Shown: piece after piece, positions 1 through 11,022 of the stretch
How the letters are laid out: each line of letters starts with the position of its first letter
Numbering within the stretch: the first letter of the stretch is position 1
Assembly (NCBI RefSeq): GCF_023053635.1
Contig: NC_086183.1
Location: 30,795,501-30,859,500, forward strand
Reading direction: 5' to 3'
Source: Elgaria multicarinata webbii
Taxonomy: Eukaryota; Chordata; Lepidosauria; Squamata; Anguidae
Length of the DNA: 64,000 nucleotides
Position numbers and translations under genes: made by a program
The notes under the pieces: model-generated
What the model was told of the DNA's origin: nothing
The model's database searches: none
What the model saw: the letters and a program-made list of their open reading frames with translations, nothing else

Positions 1-47
1 CCCCGTCGCTTATACCCACCACGGGCTGTGTTTCAGATAGTGTCAGG

Positions 48-180
48 CAGCCTTCCCCAACCTGGTACCCTCCAGATAATTTGGAATGCAGCTCACAGCG
101 ATCCTGACTATCAGCTGGCTGGGGCTGATGGGAGTTGCAGTCCAAACATTTGGAGGGCACCATGTTGGGGAAGTCTAGTC
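48..180. mobile_element. Hairpin MITE, AACCTGG..ACTACAACTCCCA family
   Basis: CTTCCCCAACCTGGTACCCTCC..GGAGGGCACCATGTTGGGG. Confidence 0.75.
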
Positions 181-299
181 TACAGGATGCTTTTTCTCCA
201 AAGTGCTTACAACCTAGCAACAACCTCACAAGGTAGGCAGTATATTTATTCCCATGATGCAGGTGGAAGGTGGTGGAGAGGATAGTGAAGCTGAAAGGA

Positions 300-640
300 T
301 CCTGTAGCCAGGCAGTTGACCGGAGCCAGTTACAAGGAGCGCGTGACTCCCTTGTTGCAAAAGATTCACAAGCTACTGGTCTGTTTCCAGGCACAAATCA
401 AAGTGCTGGTTATGACCTTTATAGTCTTATACAACTTGGGACCAGGTTACCTGAAAGACCACCACCTCCCGTATGAGCCTGCCTGAGTCTTAAGATCTTT
501 GGGAGAGGCTCCTCCTTCAAGACTGCTGCTTTCAGAGGCATGTTTGGTGGTGAGGTGAAAGAGGGCCTTCTCGGTGGCTGCTCCCAGGCTCTGAAACTCC
601 CTGACGAGGTTTCTAGGAACCTGGGGTGGGGGGTGTCTCA
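300..640 (+). mobile_element. L2-type LINE 3' part
   Basis: Text parallels the L2 C-terminal coding region (AACTTGGGACCAGGTTACCTG, GGGCCTTCTCGGTGGCTGCTC). Frame broken. Confidence 0.75.
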
Positions 641-717
641 TATTTAGAACCAAGTTAACAAATATAGAGCTTGATTGTGAGGCAGTTGGGTTAAATATGA
701 GAAAGTCTGAACAGGGA

Positions 718-842
718 TTTATTATTTATTTATTCATTTATTTGAAATATTTCTATCCTGCCCTATTATCACTAAGATCTCAGGGCGGCGTACAGATAAA
801 AACATACAGTATAAAACAATCAATATTCACAGTTAAAAACAA
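718..842 (-). mobile_element. L2-type 3' tail
   Basis: Reverse of the L2 3' end: (TTTA)n then CTGCCCTATTATC..TCTCAGGGCGGCGTAC. Directly followed by a + strand L2 copy. Confidence 0.75.
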
Positions 843-1330
843 ATGCTGGTATTAACATTCAAAGCCCTAAACGGCTTGGGGCCAGGCTATCTGATGGAAC
901 GCCTCCTCCCATATGTACCTGCCCGGACCCTAAGGTCATCCTCAGGGGTCCTTCTCCGCGAGCCCCTGCCAAAGGAAGTGAGGCAGGTGGCTACTAGGAG
1001 GAGGGCCTTCTCTGCTGTGGCACCCCGGCTGTGGAATGAGCTCCCTAAGGAGGTTCGCTTGACACCTACATTATATGCTTTTAGACGCCAGGTGAAGACC
1101 TTTTTATTCTCCCAACATTTTAATAATCTATAAATACATTTTAACATGGTGTTTTAAATTTGTAATTTTGCATTGCTGCTGTTTTTATCTGGTTGAGCTT
1201 TTATATTGTATTTTGTACTATGGTTTTATACTGTTGTTTTATACTTTGAATGTTTTTAATTTTTGTGAACCGCCCAGAGAGCTCCGGCTATTGGGCGGTA
1301 TAGAAATGTAATAAATAAATAATAATAAAA
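841..1330 (+). mobile_element. L2-type LINE 3' end
   Basis: 96-codon frame (843-1133): FKALNGLGPGYLMERLLPYV, then [22 protein letters not shown]-rich 3' UTR with GAACCGCCCAGAGAGCTCCGG and an (AATA)n tail. Confidence 0.9.
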
Positions 1331-1744
1331 TTATGTGAATCCATGTCGCCTTGCTTCTAACCCAAGACTTTCAAGCAATAGACCAAGCTGGCTTATTAAT
1401 GTTTCTTGCCAGATGATCATATATAAGGCAGTGGAGGTGGTAGAAAGAGCAAATGTTTAGTTTGCCTAGAGTACTAAAAACCCTAGGGGCAGCTCAGCAC
1501 CAACCCATGGCCTGTCCCTGCTCCAAGGGGGAGCAATGAGTTTTTAATGGAGGAAGTTCTGCAAGAGGAACTTTTTTTTTTTTTGCTGAGGACTGGCTGG
1601 AAAGGAACAGAACAGAGAAAACCGAGTGGATTTTTGTCGTGCAGGAAATGAACAGTATAGAATTCTAGTGAAGGCGGTAGGATTGGGCTTTAAAAACGCT
1701 ATTTCCTTGGTGGGAAAGCAGGATAAAAAATAAATCCCAGGCAT

Positions 1745-1940
1745 TTTTGTTTTACTATGTTTAAATTCTTTACACTGCTGCTAGGTATTGTTTTGGTCTT
1801 GGCTTCTATTTTATATTGTAGTTTTAAACTGTTCTATTTTAGCATATTCTATTTTATTTTATGATTTAAATTGTTGCGAACACTCCAGCGAGTTTCGGCT
1901 ATTGGGCAGTGTAGAGATGTAATTTAATTAATTAATTAGG
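1745..1940 (+). mobile_element. L2-type 3' UTR
   Basis: GTTTCGGCTATTGGGCAGTGTAG followed by (TTAA)n; no coding part kept. Confidence 0.65.
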
Positions 1941-2159
1941 TGAAGATGCTCAACCTGTATGGGAACCTTGTTTATCTGTCCTGGAAACCTTTCCGCACCC
2001 TCTTAATTCTACTTGTCTGCAGGCACGTACCAGATGCTCAGTAATGAGGGAATGGCACTCTGCATGTGCGCAGAAACACTTTATTAAATTGCGGCGAATT
2101 ATTAAAAACGGTTAATGAACATAACAACCCTGCTGGATATGACCAAGAGTCCATCTCGT

Positions 2160-2228
2160 TCAGCATTCTGTTCTGGGCTCCTTTGGAGGAAAAGCGGGAT
2201 ATAAATGTAACTCAGAAATAAATTTACT
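2160..2228 (+). mobile_element. SINE 3' tail fragment
   Basis: CTCCTTTGGAGGAAAAGCGGG then ATATAAATGTAA, like the tail of the copy at 3420. Confidence 0.5.
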
Positions 2229-2374
2229 AGGTGCCTTGGCCTCATTCTGCTTGCATATGCCAAGTTCCTGGATCCTTCCCTTCAGGCGATCCTGATGCCT
2301 CTGAGGTGGGCCAGCGTGTCCTCCCTGACCGCTCCGCTTTGAGCTCATTATTATTATTGTTGATTATTATTATA

Positions 2375-2660
2375 ATTGAGCCCGTTATTCCGTGTCCAGA
2401 GTGCAGGACATGGAATAATGGGCTCAAGTTAAAGGAAGCCAGATTCCGGCTGGACATCAGGAAAAACTTCCTGACTGTTAGAGCAGTGCGACAATGGAAT
2501 CAGTTGCCTAGGGAGGTTGTGGGCTCTCCCACACTAGAGGCCTTCAAGAGGCAGCTGGACAAGCATCTGTCGGGGATGCTTTAGTGTGGATTCCTGCATT
2601 GAGCAGGGGGTTGGACTAGATGGCCTTGTAGGACCCTTCCAACTCTGCTATTCTATGATT
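2375..2660 (+). mobile_element. CR1 LINE 3' end
   Basis: Encodes [20 protein letters not shown] and ends TTCCAACTCTGCTATTCTATGATTC, the CR1 3' terminus. It abuts the acceptor of SPRED3 coding exon 1. Confidence 0.9.
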
Positions 2661-2682
2661 CCTTTGTTTCCCCCTCAGTTAC

Positions 2683-2850
2683 ATGGTTCGGGTGCGGGCT
2701 GTGGTGATGACCCGAGACGACTCGAGCGGAGGTTGGGTGCCCATGGGCGGCGGCGGCCTGAGCCACGTGATGATCTGTAAAGTCCGACGCCCAGAGGAAG
2801 GCCGGCGGAGCCAGTACCTGATCAGCGGGGAGCGCCTGCGAGACCAGACG
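2683..2850 (+). CDS. SPRED3: SPRED3 coding exon 1 (EVH1, first half)
   Basis: The ATG lies four bases inside an acceptor-like site (TTTGTTTCCCCCTCAG then TTAC-ATG), so a 5' non-coding or short coding exon probably exists upstream. It encodes 56 residues with the TRDDSSGGW and GERLRDQ signatures of SPRED EVH1 domains and ends at ACG|gtgaga in phase 0. A CR1 3' end stops about 20 bases before this acceptor. Confidence 0.95.
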
Positions 2851-5800
2851 GTGAGATAAGTGAGGAGCAGAGGGGAGAGGGGGCACTGTTGTGCGGTGGA
2901 GGTTTCCAGCTGAAGGAACAATAATTAAACAAAACCTTCTCCGGTTTCAAAATGGCTTCCGTGGTGGCGGCGCCGGCCGTGGTAGGAGGACAGAGAGGTT
3001 CCCCCGTCCCGTCTCTGGGGACTTGTATGCGTTTGAGATACTCAGGGGGGCGGGTGGAGGTTTCTTTTAACGGTGCATGAGCTTCCACCTTGGGGGCAGG
3101 GCCTACACCAGAGGTAGGCAGCCTTTTGGGGCCGTGGTCACATGTGGCGATATGACAAGCCGCTCTGGGCACTTCCACAAAATGGCTGCCGTTGGAGGCG
3201 GGGCGACAGGCAAGAAACCTGCCCCAAAGTCTACATACGAGACAGGTGTGGTGTCCGAGCCCACTAAACAACAACTTTGAAGCCACAGTTTTCAGCACCA
3301 AGAGATAACTATTTCACAGCATTGCCAGTTAAAAGACATGTTTTTGCTTTCTTGTGGTTTTTTTTTAAAGTAGGAATAATAGGGCACCTTGGTAGACACC
3401 AAAAATGTTTCTGGGGAACGGTTCTAGTCCCTTCTCGGCCATGGAAGCTCACTGGGTGACTTTGGGCCAGTCATAGACTTTCAGCCCAGCCTACCTCACA
3501 GGGTTGTTGTTGCGAGGATAAAATGGAGAGGAGGAGGATTATGCACGCCGTCTAGGTTTCCTTGGAGGAAAAAAGCAGGATATAAATGTAATAAATAAAT
3601 ATATATCTAGGCGTGAAGCCAGGTTCCTCCAGCGTTTGGCCCGGGGAAATATCTGTGGACCTCAGGCCTAGATTCTCCAGCAGTCCTTCCCATGACCACC
3701 TTCTTTCCCTACCACAGACCATCTTGGAGTGCACCCTGAAAAGAGACCTTGTCTACAACAAGGTGAACCCCATTTTCCACCACTGGAAAGTGGGGGACAA
3801 CAAGTTTGGCCTCACTTTCCAGAGCCCTGCGGATGCCGTGGCCTTCGAGAAGGGGGTGCAAGCAGCCCTGGAGGAGATCACTGAAGGTGAGGGGGCAGCA
3901 ACAAAGTAGAACACCGCTGTGGGGGGGGACGGTGCACTGTGTCTCTCGGGGGGCACAGTGACTCTTGGGGGGCAAGGGTACCATCAAGAACAAAGATGCC
4001 AACAATATTTTCTGAGACTGCTGCAGAGGTTTTTCATACTCCGGAAACTTCAACTGGTACAAAACAGGGCAGCACGGTTACTAACAGGGACTGGCCAACG
4101 AGACCACATCATGCCAGTCTTTTTCCAGCTTCACTGGCTGCCAGTCCAGGTCCGGGCCTGATTCAAAGTGCTGGTATTAACATGTAAAGCCTTAAACGGC
4201 TTGAGGCCAGGCTATCTGAAGGAACGCCTCCTCCCGTATGTACCTGCCCGGACCCTAAGGTCATCCTCAGGGATCCTTCTCCATGAGCCCCTGTCAAAGG
4301 AAGTGAGGCAGGTGGCTACCAGGAGCAGGGCCTTCTCTGCTGTGGCACCCCGGCTATGGAATGAGCTCCCTAAGGAGGTTCGCCTGGCACCTACACTACA
4401 TTCTTTCAGACGCCAGGTGAAGACCTTTTTATTCTCTCAGCATTTTAGCAGTCTATCAATTTAATTTTAACTGGGCTGTTAAATTTGCATTTTAAATTTG
4501 TATTTCTGCACCGCTGCTGATTTTATCCCGGTTGTGCTTTGATATTGTATCTTACACCATGTTTTTTATACTGTTTGTTTTATACTTTGAATGGTTTTAA
4601 TTTTTGTGAACCGCTCAGAGAGCTTCGGCTATTGGGTGGTGCCACGACGCGGGCTCTGAGCAACAGACCCGGCCACGGCTACTCCCTGCTCAAGCCAAGC
4701 ACCACCGCTTGATACGCCTGAGGCAAGGGATAAAACCCACCTTCCTCCAAACTATGTGGAGAAAGGGGTTAAAATGGAGAAGGATTTCAATATATATAAT
4801 AATGCGCTGTGAGTTATATCTGCTGAGGTGAATGATTGTCAGAGTGGGTGCTAAATGTGTAAACTTCAGATGATTAATGCCAAACAGACACGTGGGATTT
4901 TTGTGGTAGTTAAAACAAAATGATTAAAATTCATTTTAAAAGTTCACAAGCTTTGTTTCAAATTAAACATTTAAAAAACTTTTTGAAACCTTTCATCCAA
5001 TCCTTTCACCCATTCACACAGCGCTTTCCTTTCTCTCACACAATCACTCTTGAGCTTTCTTTATTATCAGTATTAGGGTGAACATATGAAAAGGAGGACA
5101 GGGCTCCTGTATCTTTAACAGTTATATTGAAAAGGGAATTTCAGCAGGTGTCATTTGTATATATGGGGAACCTGGTGAAATTTCCTCTTCATCACAACAG
5201 TTAAAGCTGCAGGAGCTATACTAGAGTGACCAGATTTAAAAGAGGGCAGGGCACCTGCAGCTTTCACTGCTGTGATGAAGAGGGAATTTCACCAGGTTCT
5301 CCATATATACAAATGACAGCTTCTGAAATTCCCTTTTCTATGAAACTGTTAAAGATACAGGAGCCCTGTCCTCCTTTTTCATAGGGTCACCCTAATATGC
5401 ATCAACTATGTGCACACCACACTCCAAAGACACCACTCTCTACACTGAACCTCAAATTCTCCAGACCTAAGTACTCAAAACACCAAGAGCTAACACAGAG
5501 AGAGCACTAAAGACTCTAAGAGTACCTAAAAAGTCTCCCTCAATCCCCTCCGTCCTTCCATTATATATCACTCTTCCCCGTCCCCATACATTCTAACTCC
5601 ACCCACTCAGGCCCACATTCTAAAAACCACAGACTTAAACACTGCAGACATACATTTGGGAACTGACTTGTGGGGTGTAACGCCACTGGCGGTATAAAAA
5701 TGCAATAAATAAATAATAAATAAGTGTTTGGCCACATGGGCTGTGGAAAATAGGGCTTATGAGAGCCGGCTGTGAACTAGGAAGTCCGTGGTTCAAATCT

Positions 5801-8800
5801 CACCTCAACTACAAATTCACTAGGTGGCCATAGGCAAAGTATTGTTCCCTCAGCTTCTTCTCTGCAGCCGGATAATGAGAGTACTGGCGTGCCTTATAAG
5901 GTGTCTTTAAGCATTACTGTCATCATCACCATCGAAAGAATAAGAGCTATATACATTTGTGTTTATTTATTCCCCTGTTTCCTTCTCTCAGGTTCGCTCT
6001 CGCCTTCCTCCATCTCCTCCTCCTCCTCCTCTCAGGATGAAGCTGATAGGAGGGATGAAGCTCTTGTAGTAAGTCTGTTTTCGCATTAGGTGCTTCTGAG
6101 CATGTGTAGAGTGTCTTTCCGCTCTGACGGGTAGCAGCTCTAAAAAGTCACTGTGAACCAAGCTCAGAATTTGGTACTGGCTGTGGCGTTCTCTGTGCTG
6201 AAAGAGCTTGCAGGTGTTATTTCAGAACCACTGTCTGTAATCTTTGAGAACACCTGGAGAACAGGTGAGGTGCTGGAAGACTGGAGACAGGCAAATGTCA
6301 TCCTCATCTTCAAGTAGAGAATGAAGGTAGATCCAGGAGGTACAGGCCAGTCAGCCTAACATCAATACCAGGCAAAATAATTGAACAGACGATTAGTTTG
6401 TGAGCATCTAGAAAATAATGCTTTGATTACCGGGAGTCAACATGGGTTTGTCAGGCTTAAGTGTTACCAGAAGGGACTGAGGGCAGGTGAGTTGGGTCTG
6501 ATATCCCGTGGCCAAGCGGCAAGTATTTGGGAGCCGTCCATCACTCCTTGCTCTTCCTCACAGGTAGCCTTTTGTGTATCCAGGGGCCACAGTTTTCTTA
6601 ACTTCCAAATCTCACCTCTTGCTCGAGCCACGGTTTTATTATTCATTTATTTACAATATCTGCATGCCGCCCTTTATTATCAAACCACAGGGCGCTGTAC
6701 AAAATGCATTAAAGTAACAAAATGAAATACAGAAGATAAGAAATAAATGAAATGTCTGCTAAGCTAGGTATGAAAATCAGCACATTCCTGGGTAAACCAT
6801 TTTGGTGCATGTTGATTTCCGCCCTTGTTTGGCCACCTCCGTGCCAGTAGGGGGCGCTATGCTGCAGGCAACTAGGTGGAGGAGCCAGTAGTGAGGGACA
6901 CACACCCCTCTGAAAGTAGCATCTAAGTGCCGTCGCTTCTCTCTCGCTAGGTGCACACGGACAGCGAGTCCTCATCAAACAGCCGGAAGGAAATGCTCCC
7001 CAAACCCATCACCATCGTCACCAGTGAGTCCTCCAGCTGCTACATCCGTTTACCTGCTTCTGAAGAGTTCTCCTATAGCACGGCGCAGGGGGCAGTGTCA
7101 ACTGGACCGGTACGTGTCTGGATGGTGGAGCAGCTATTTCAGTGGTTTCTGAGTTAAGGGATGTGTTTGGGGGATGCCCCTTGCTACTTTGGAGGAATCC
7201 CCCAAACCGATGCTACAAAGTTTTGGGCTCAGTTCCTATTCCTGCAGGCTTGCAATTTAGCTGATCGCCTATGGTGGGTAAAAAAATGGCTCCAGGCGAC
7301 TCACCATTCTCTCTTCTAGACGAAAAGAATAGATGGGTAGCTTTGTACATGGCCTTCATGCATCACATCTCCCCGCTTCCTTCCAAAGTTCTTTCCAACA
7401 GTTCCAACCTTCCAGGAAAATAGAGAATACATGGCTGTTTTTAGTGGCAGAATACACTGTAGAAGCATTACTCCCTTTATTCTTGGAGTGTGAGGCAGGG
7501 AGCAGGGGATTGTGGGTAACCACAATGGGATGTTGAAACTGTAGGGCAGTTGAAACTGGTTGTACATGTGTGTGTAGGAGCTATGGAAGGAGAACAAAGG
7601 AGACCTTCAGACACATAACACAGAGGGTGTGTCGCCATCTCCAAGAACCTTTATGCACAAGTTCCTGTTCCTTCTGCTTTGGCCCACAATACAGAAAACC
7701 ATCAGGAAGTAAATTCATCCATGCCACAAAAAAGAAGAGTGTCTGTATTCCACTTGCCCTCCAAGGGACCTGTGGATGTCATGAATGGGTTTCTCTCATT
7801 TTATCTTCACAACAATCCTGCGAAGTAGGTTAGGCTCAGCCCTGCCATTGTCCTCTGGTTCTGTGGATGAGTCTCTGTGAGAACATCGAGGGCTCTCCAA
7901 GGAGAGGGAATAACTATTAAAGGCTAAAAGTTTAGATATTCCCTAGTGTGTCCCATTCTGTGGTCCCTTGAGGCATGCAGGGGAAGCTGGAAGCATCCAA
8001 CAGCAAACAGAACAAGGCAAGAACCTTGGATAGTTCCAGGTGGGCCTTGCTGGCTGGAACTCTCTCATACTATAACAATAGGAGGATGTTGTCTCAGCAG
8101 AGAGCTAAAGCCAACTGAATCCTTATGCAGGATGACAAGACCTGTAGTGTGGTCAGCTCCACCCTTCCTGGAGGAGATGACTGGACTGCTAAACAGCTGT
8201 TTCTGTTAGCCAGAGATTTCTGCAAGTCTGGGGAGATGGAGGTTCTTCCAGGGAGTCATCCTCTGAGCCAGAGGAAATTGGCAGGGCTCTGTGCTCTGTC
8301 TAGGAAGGTTCCGAATAAGACCCTGATAGGCATGGCCCTGAGGAAGTGGTCTGTGCCTCCTATCACAACCTGCTGCTGCACAGTAGAATGGCTGGGGGTC
8401 CCCAACCCTTGGGTAGCTTAATACCTGATGCTCTTGGCTAGGATTCTCAGGACCCGGGTTCAAGTTCTGCTTCTGCTGTGAGAACACACACGTGTCATTT
8501 CTGCTCTCTCTCCTTCCCCCCCCCCCCCACCCCCATTTGGCAGGTCCAACCCCAGCCTTTGCAGCAGCTGACCCTCCCGGAAGAAGAGGACCTGGAGAGC
8601 ATCACCCCTTGCAGGGAGCTCTGGGTCACCAAGGGCTATGAGGACTACCGCCGGGCCGTGGTTCAGAAGCGCCAGCCTGACCCCGACAAGATTGACATGT
8701 GCGTGCACTTTGAGAAGGGCGGCGGCAGCAAGTCCCCGCGAGAGAAGGAGTACTGCTTTCCGCCCGGGGCCGAAGGGCGGCTGAAGGACCCCAAGGCCTC

Positions 8801-9248
8801 TCCCTCCTGCCATATCCACGGTGCCCCCTCGCCCCCCAAACACAAACCCCTGAAAGAGCAGCAGCAGCAGCAGCCCCCGCCCGGGGGCGTGGAGGAGGAC
8901 ACGGTGCCCTCCCGCTGCGTCTACTGCCGGGACGTCTTTAACCACGAGGAGAACGGGCGCGGGCAGTGCCAGGACGCCCCCGACCCCATCGGCCGCTGCA
9001 TCTACCAGTTCACCTGCATGTGGTGCGCCGAGAGCATGCTCTACCACTGTATGTCGGACTCCGAAGGAGAGTACTCGGACCCTTGCTCCTGCGACACGGG
9101 CCACCCGCACTTCTGCATCCGTTGGATGGCCTTGGTCATGCTTTCTCTCGTGGTCCCTTGCATGTGCTGCTACCTGCCCCTCCACGCCTGCCACTGGTGC
9201 GGGGAGCACTGCGGCTGCTGTGGCGGCAAGCACAAGGCTGTGCGGTGA
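2683..9248 (+). CDS. SPRED3: SPRED3, sprouty-related EVH1 domain protein 3 (whole coding span, 5 exons)
   Basis: Membrane-associated negative regulator of growth-factor-driven Ras/Raf/ERK signalling. Joining 2683-2850, 3718-3886, 5992-6068, 6951-7109 and 8544-9248 gives 1278 nt, or 425 aa plus stop; human SPRED3 is about 410 aa. An EVH1 domain covers residues 1 to about 112 (starts [18 protein letters not shown], contains [12 protein letters not shown] and [11 protein letters not shown]). A Ser-rich linker follows. A KIT-binding-like segment spans about 200-240 (KGYEDYRR at 221-228). The cysteine-rich Sprouty domain covers 314-425 and ends [17 protein letters not shown]3 is chosen over SPRED1/2 because of the Met-Val-Arg start, the Gly at 222, and the adjacent FAM98C and RASGRP4. 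The frame directly before the ATG reads ...Tyr-Met-Val-Arg, like the SYARVRAVV junction in SPRED1, so an upstream exon could also splice in. All junctions are GT-AG with matching phases. Confidence 0.96.
3420..3605 (+). mobile_element. Sauria-type SINE, 5'-truncated
   Basis: GCTCACTGGGTGACTTTGGGC, CCTACCTCACAGGGTTGTTG, then AAGCAGGATATAAATGTAATAAAT. Confidence 0.8.
3718..3886 (+). CDS. SPRED3: SPRED3 coding exon 2 (EVH1, second half)
   Basis: Acceptor ACCACAG and donor GAAG|gtgagg, leaving one base into the next codon. It encodes [18 protein letters not shown] and [17 protein letters not shown], the second half of the EVH1 fold, which in this family binds partners through an atypical proline-poor surface. 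Confidence 0.96.
4010..4642 (+). mobile_element. L2-type LINE 3' end
   Basis: 98-codon frame (4168-4464): [20 protein letters not shown], nearly the same subfamily as 841-1330. Starts upstream with GTACAAAACAGGGCAGCACGG. Confidence 0.9.
5074..5394. mobile_element. Palindromic hAT-type MITE, family A, copy 1
   Basis: TAGGGTGAACATATG..TCACCCTA. Both arms carry CAGGGCTCCTGTATCTTTAAC, in opposite orientation. Flanks diverged. In a SPRED3 intron. Confidence 0.85.
5765..5900 (+). mobile_element. tRNA-derived SINE, old
   Basis: B-box-like GTGGTTCAAATCTCACCTC, then AAATTCACTAGGTGGCCATAG. Confidence 0.6.
5992..6068 (+). CDS. SPRED3: SPRED3 coding exon 3 (Ser-rich linker)
   Basis: A 77-nt exon between CTCTCAG and GTA|gtaagt. 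It encodes [18 protein letters not shown] and a short acidic end. The serine run matches the Ser-rich linker of mammalian SPRED3. The TCC repeat in the exon is a likely source of length variation. Confidence 0.9.
6195..6470 (+). mobile_element. CR1 LINE internal RT fragment
   Basis: The text GGTGAGGTGCTGGAAGACTGG and ACAGGCCAGTCAGCCTAACA corresponds to the RT motif ([17 protein letters not shown]). Frames broken. In a SPRED3 intron. Confidence 0.75.
6634..6750 (-). mobile_element. L2-type 3' tail
   Basis: TTTATTTACAATATCTGCATG then CACAGGGCGCTGTACAAAATG. Confidence 0.6.
6951..7109 (+). CDS. SPRED3: SPRED3 coding exon 4 (linker)
   Basis: Acceptor CTCGCTAG, donor ACCG|gtacgt, phase 0 on both sides, 53 codons. 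The [15 protein letters not shown] and [11 protein letters not shown] stretches parallel the SDSSSSHSRQE and PIITMES stretches of human SPRED3. Confidence 0.92.
7110..8543 (+). other. SPRED3 last intron
   Basis: Phase-0 intron. Around 7790-7870 is a decayed reverse copy of a Sauria-type SINE (ACAACAATCCTGCGAAGTAGG). A tRNA-like B box near 8455 (GGGTTCAAGTTC) may be another SINE scrap. I recognise nothing else. Confidence 0.4.
8544..9248 (+). CDS. SPRED3: SPRED3 last coding exon (KIT-binding region and Sprouty domain)
   Basis: The acceptor is preceded by a long C tract (about 8517-8535). The exon encodes residues 192-425. The KIT-binding-like region has [14 protein letters not shown], with Gly222 where SPRED1 has the second Arg of LIRRYADYR. 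A Q5 run and Pro-rich stretch precede the Sprouty domain ([52 protein letters not shown]). That domain is palmitoylated in the family and targets membranes. Stop TGA at 9246-9248. Coding GC is much higher than in the surrounding introns. Confidence 0.96.
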   Translation, partial: VQPQPLQQLTLPEEEDLESITPCRELWVTKGYEDYRRAVVQKRQPDPDKIDMCVHFEKGGGSKSPREKEYCFPPGAEGRLKDPKASPSCHIHGAPSPPKHKPLKEQQQQQPPPGGVEEDTVPSRCVYCRDVFNHEENGRGQCQDAPDPIGRCIYQFTCMWCAESMLYHCMSDSEGEYSDPCSCDTGHPHFCIRWMALVMLSLVVPCMCCYLPLHACHWCGEHCGCCGGKHKAVR

Positions 9249-10150
9249 AGCCGGAAGGGATCCGACGCGGGGCGCTCAGTTTTAGCCGCCGGGGCAGCAG
9301 GCAGGCGCCAGAGCGGCTTTTCCACAAAGCCGGAGGTTTTCCGGTGTGGGTGTGTGTCCGAACCGTCCCTCCCCCTGTTTTCTCTCGCGCGCCCCCTCCC
9401 CCTTATGCCACTTTTGGGAAAAGGGCATTGTGTTCTGAAGCTGGTCGGTAGAATTCTTGGGGAGGGGGGACGGGGGGGGTTGTTTTCCCGTTTGAAAACT
9501 GGGGGCCTTTTTATAACAAAATGGAAAGGCAGACCGACAGACCAAGGAAATACGGTTGTCTGTTTATTGTCGGCTCGGTTGTCAGACGTTGCGATAAGGA
9601 AGGTAACAAGTTAATACCTCCGTCCGGTTTTATTTTTAAAAAATGAAAAAAAAAAGTATTAATTAGTGAGAATGAAGGAGATGAGTATGCAGTAAGGTAG
9701 AGAGCCGATGTTTACCTGGGAATTTGTAGAACAACCCACATTTTATTGAGTGAACGATACCTGTACTATCCATGAAATCTGTCCCTGTTCTCAAAACCGC
9801 TGTCAAATTTGGGTCAGGCTTAGGCAGGGCTGTGCCATCTGGATTCCACCAAGCTGGACGCACGCAACCTATAAGCTTTGTATCGATGGGGTGCTACCAA
9901 CCAACCAACCCCCCCTTGCAAGCAGGCCCAAAAACCTGACACAGGAGTCCTCTCAAGCCTTTGACTGGCCACCGTACAGCGAGTGAGCCTGCGTTTAGCT
10001 TAGTGGGTAACAAGTTGTGTCCCCCAGCCTCCCCCCCCCCCACAAGAACATTCCCCATCACACAGTGTGGATTACAAAAAATAATAATTCTGCCATCGTG
10101 GGTCGTTTGCCCCATGATGTTTTATCCCCTGCTAAACCCACACCTGTCTT
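9249..10150 (+). other. SPRED3 3' UTR and downstream sequence
   Basis: No open frame here has a recognisable product. GC-rich sequence continues to about 9560 and then becomes AT-rich, with an A tract at 9640-9657. I see no AATAAA close to the stop, so the cleavage site is not placed. C tracts lie at 9909-9914 and 10029-10041. Confidence 0.3.
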
Positions 10151-10154
10151 CTGA

Positions 10155-10225
10155 GGTTATTATTATTGTTATTTATTACATTTATATACTGCCCCATAGC
10201 CGAAGCTCTCTGGGCGGTTACCCTG
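10155..10225 (-). mobile_element. L2-type 3' tail
   Basis: TATTTATTACATTTATATACTG..AGCCGAAGCTCTCTGGGCGG. Confidence 0.65.
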
Positions 10226-10306
10226 CTGGGCCCAACTTACCGTGAAGTAACAAGAGGAAAGTTGCTTTAGGCAGCTGATTCCAGATGTGGCATCACTTTC
10301 CTGCCA

Positions 10307-10600
10307 GCTTATTTATGTATTTATTTATTTATTCAAACCTTTGTAACCCATCCGACAGCTCTCAGGGCGGGGTACACGAATGAAAACAATTCGGCATAAA
10401 ACCACAACAAAATTAAATCGGTATTCCTAATCCAAGCAACCAAATGAAAACCAAGCTACCGTTAATAAAGGCCCAAAGATGCGGGGAAATAGCCCCGTCT
10501 TAACTTAGCGTGTTGAAATGAAGCCAGCATTGTTGGCACCAGCCAGGTCTCCGGGAGGATGGCGTTCCGTAACCGGGGTGCCACAGCCAAAAAGGCCCCG
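10307..10600 (-). mobile_element. L2-type LINE 3' end, old
   Basis: Starts (TTTA)n, ACAGCTCTCAGGGCGGGGTAC, and ends in ATGGCGTTCCGTAACCGGGG, the reverse of the L2 RLWNELP region. Confidence 0.65.
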
Positions 10601-10639
10601 CAGTGCAAATCTGGTGCAGTGCCTGCATCAAACGGTCAG

Positions 10640-11020
10640 GATGGACCACTCCAGAGAGGGGACAAATGTCCCAAGTCAAACTCAAGAAGGGCAGAGCAGC
10701 ATGCATTAAGCTCTTACTTGGGTGCCCTTCTCACCGTTACCCCAGAGATGTTTTCTCCTTCTCTGTTTACCACCTATGGAGATCCAGGTGCAATGCAGTC
10801 TGGCTGGCATCAAACTGACCATGGGGATGACAAATTCCTAGGATCAAAGGCTTGCACTCTTGGGATGCAGGGGCCTTTCCCAACCCACCTACCCAAAAAG
10901 TCCTCAAGACCCACCTGGTTTTCTGGGCTTTGCATTCAGGTGTTTTTTTTTAGGAATGCCAAGAAAAACATGGAACCAGGTGAACTTGCTGCATGGAACA
11001 GGAGCTGCCAGGAGAAAGCC
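10640..11020. other. Unannotated intergenic stretch
   Basis: No gene or repeat recognised; broken frames only. Confidence 0.3.
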
Positions 11021-11022
11021 AC

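Noticed and set aside
8460-9233. 257-codon open frame on the - strand across the last SPRED3 exon
   Set aside because: It is the antisense shadow of a GC-rich, Cys-rich coding exon; no domain or splice context supports it.
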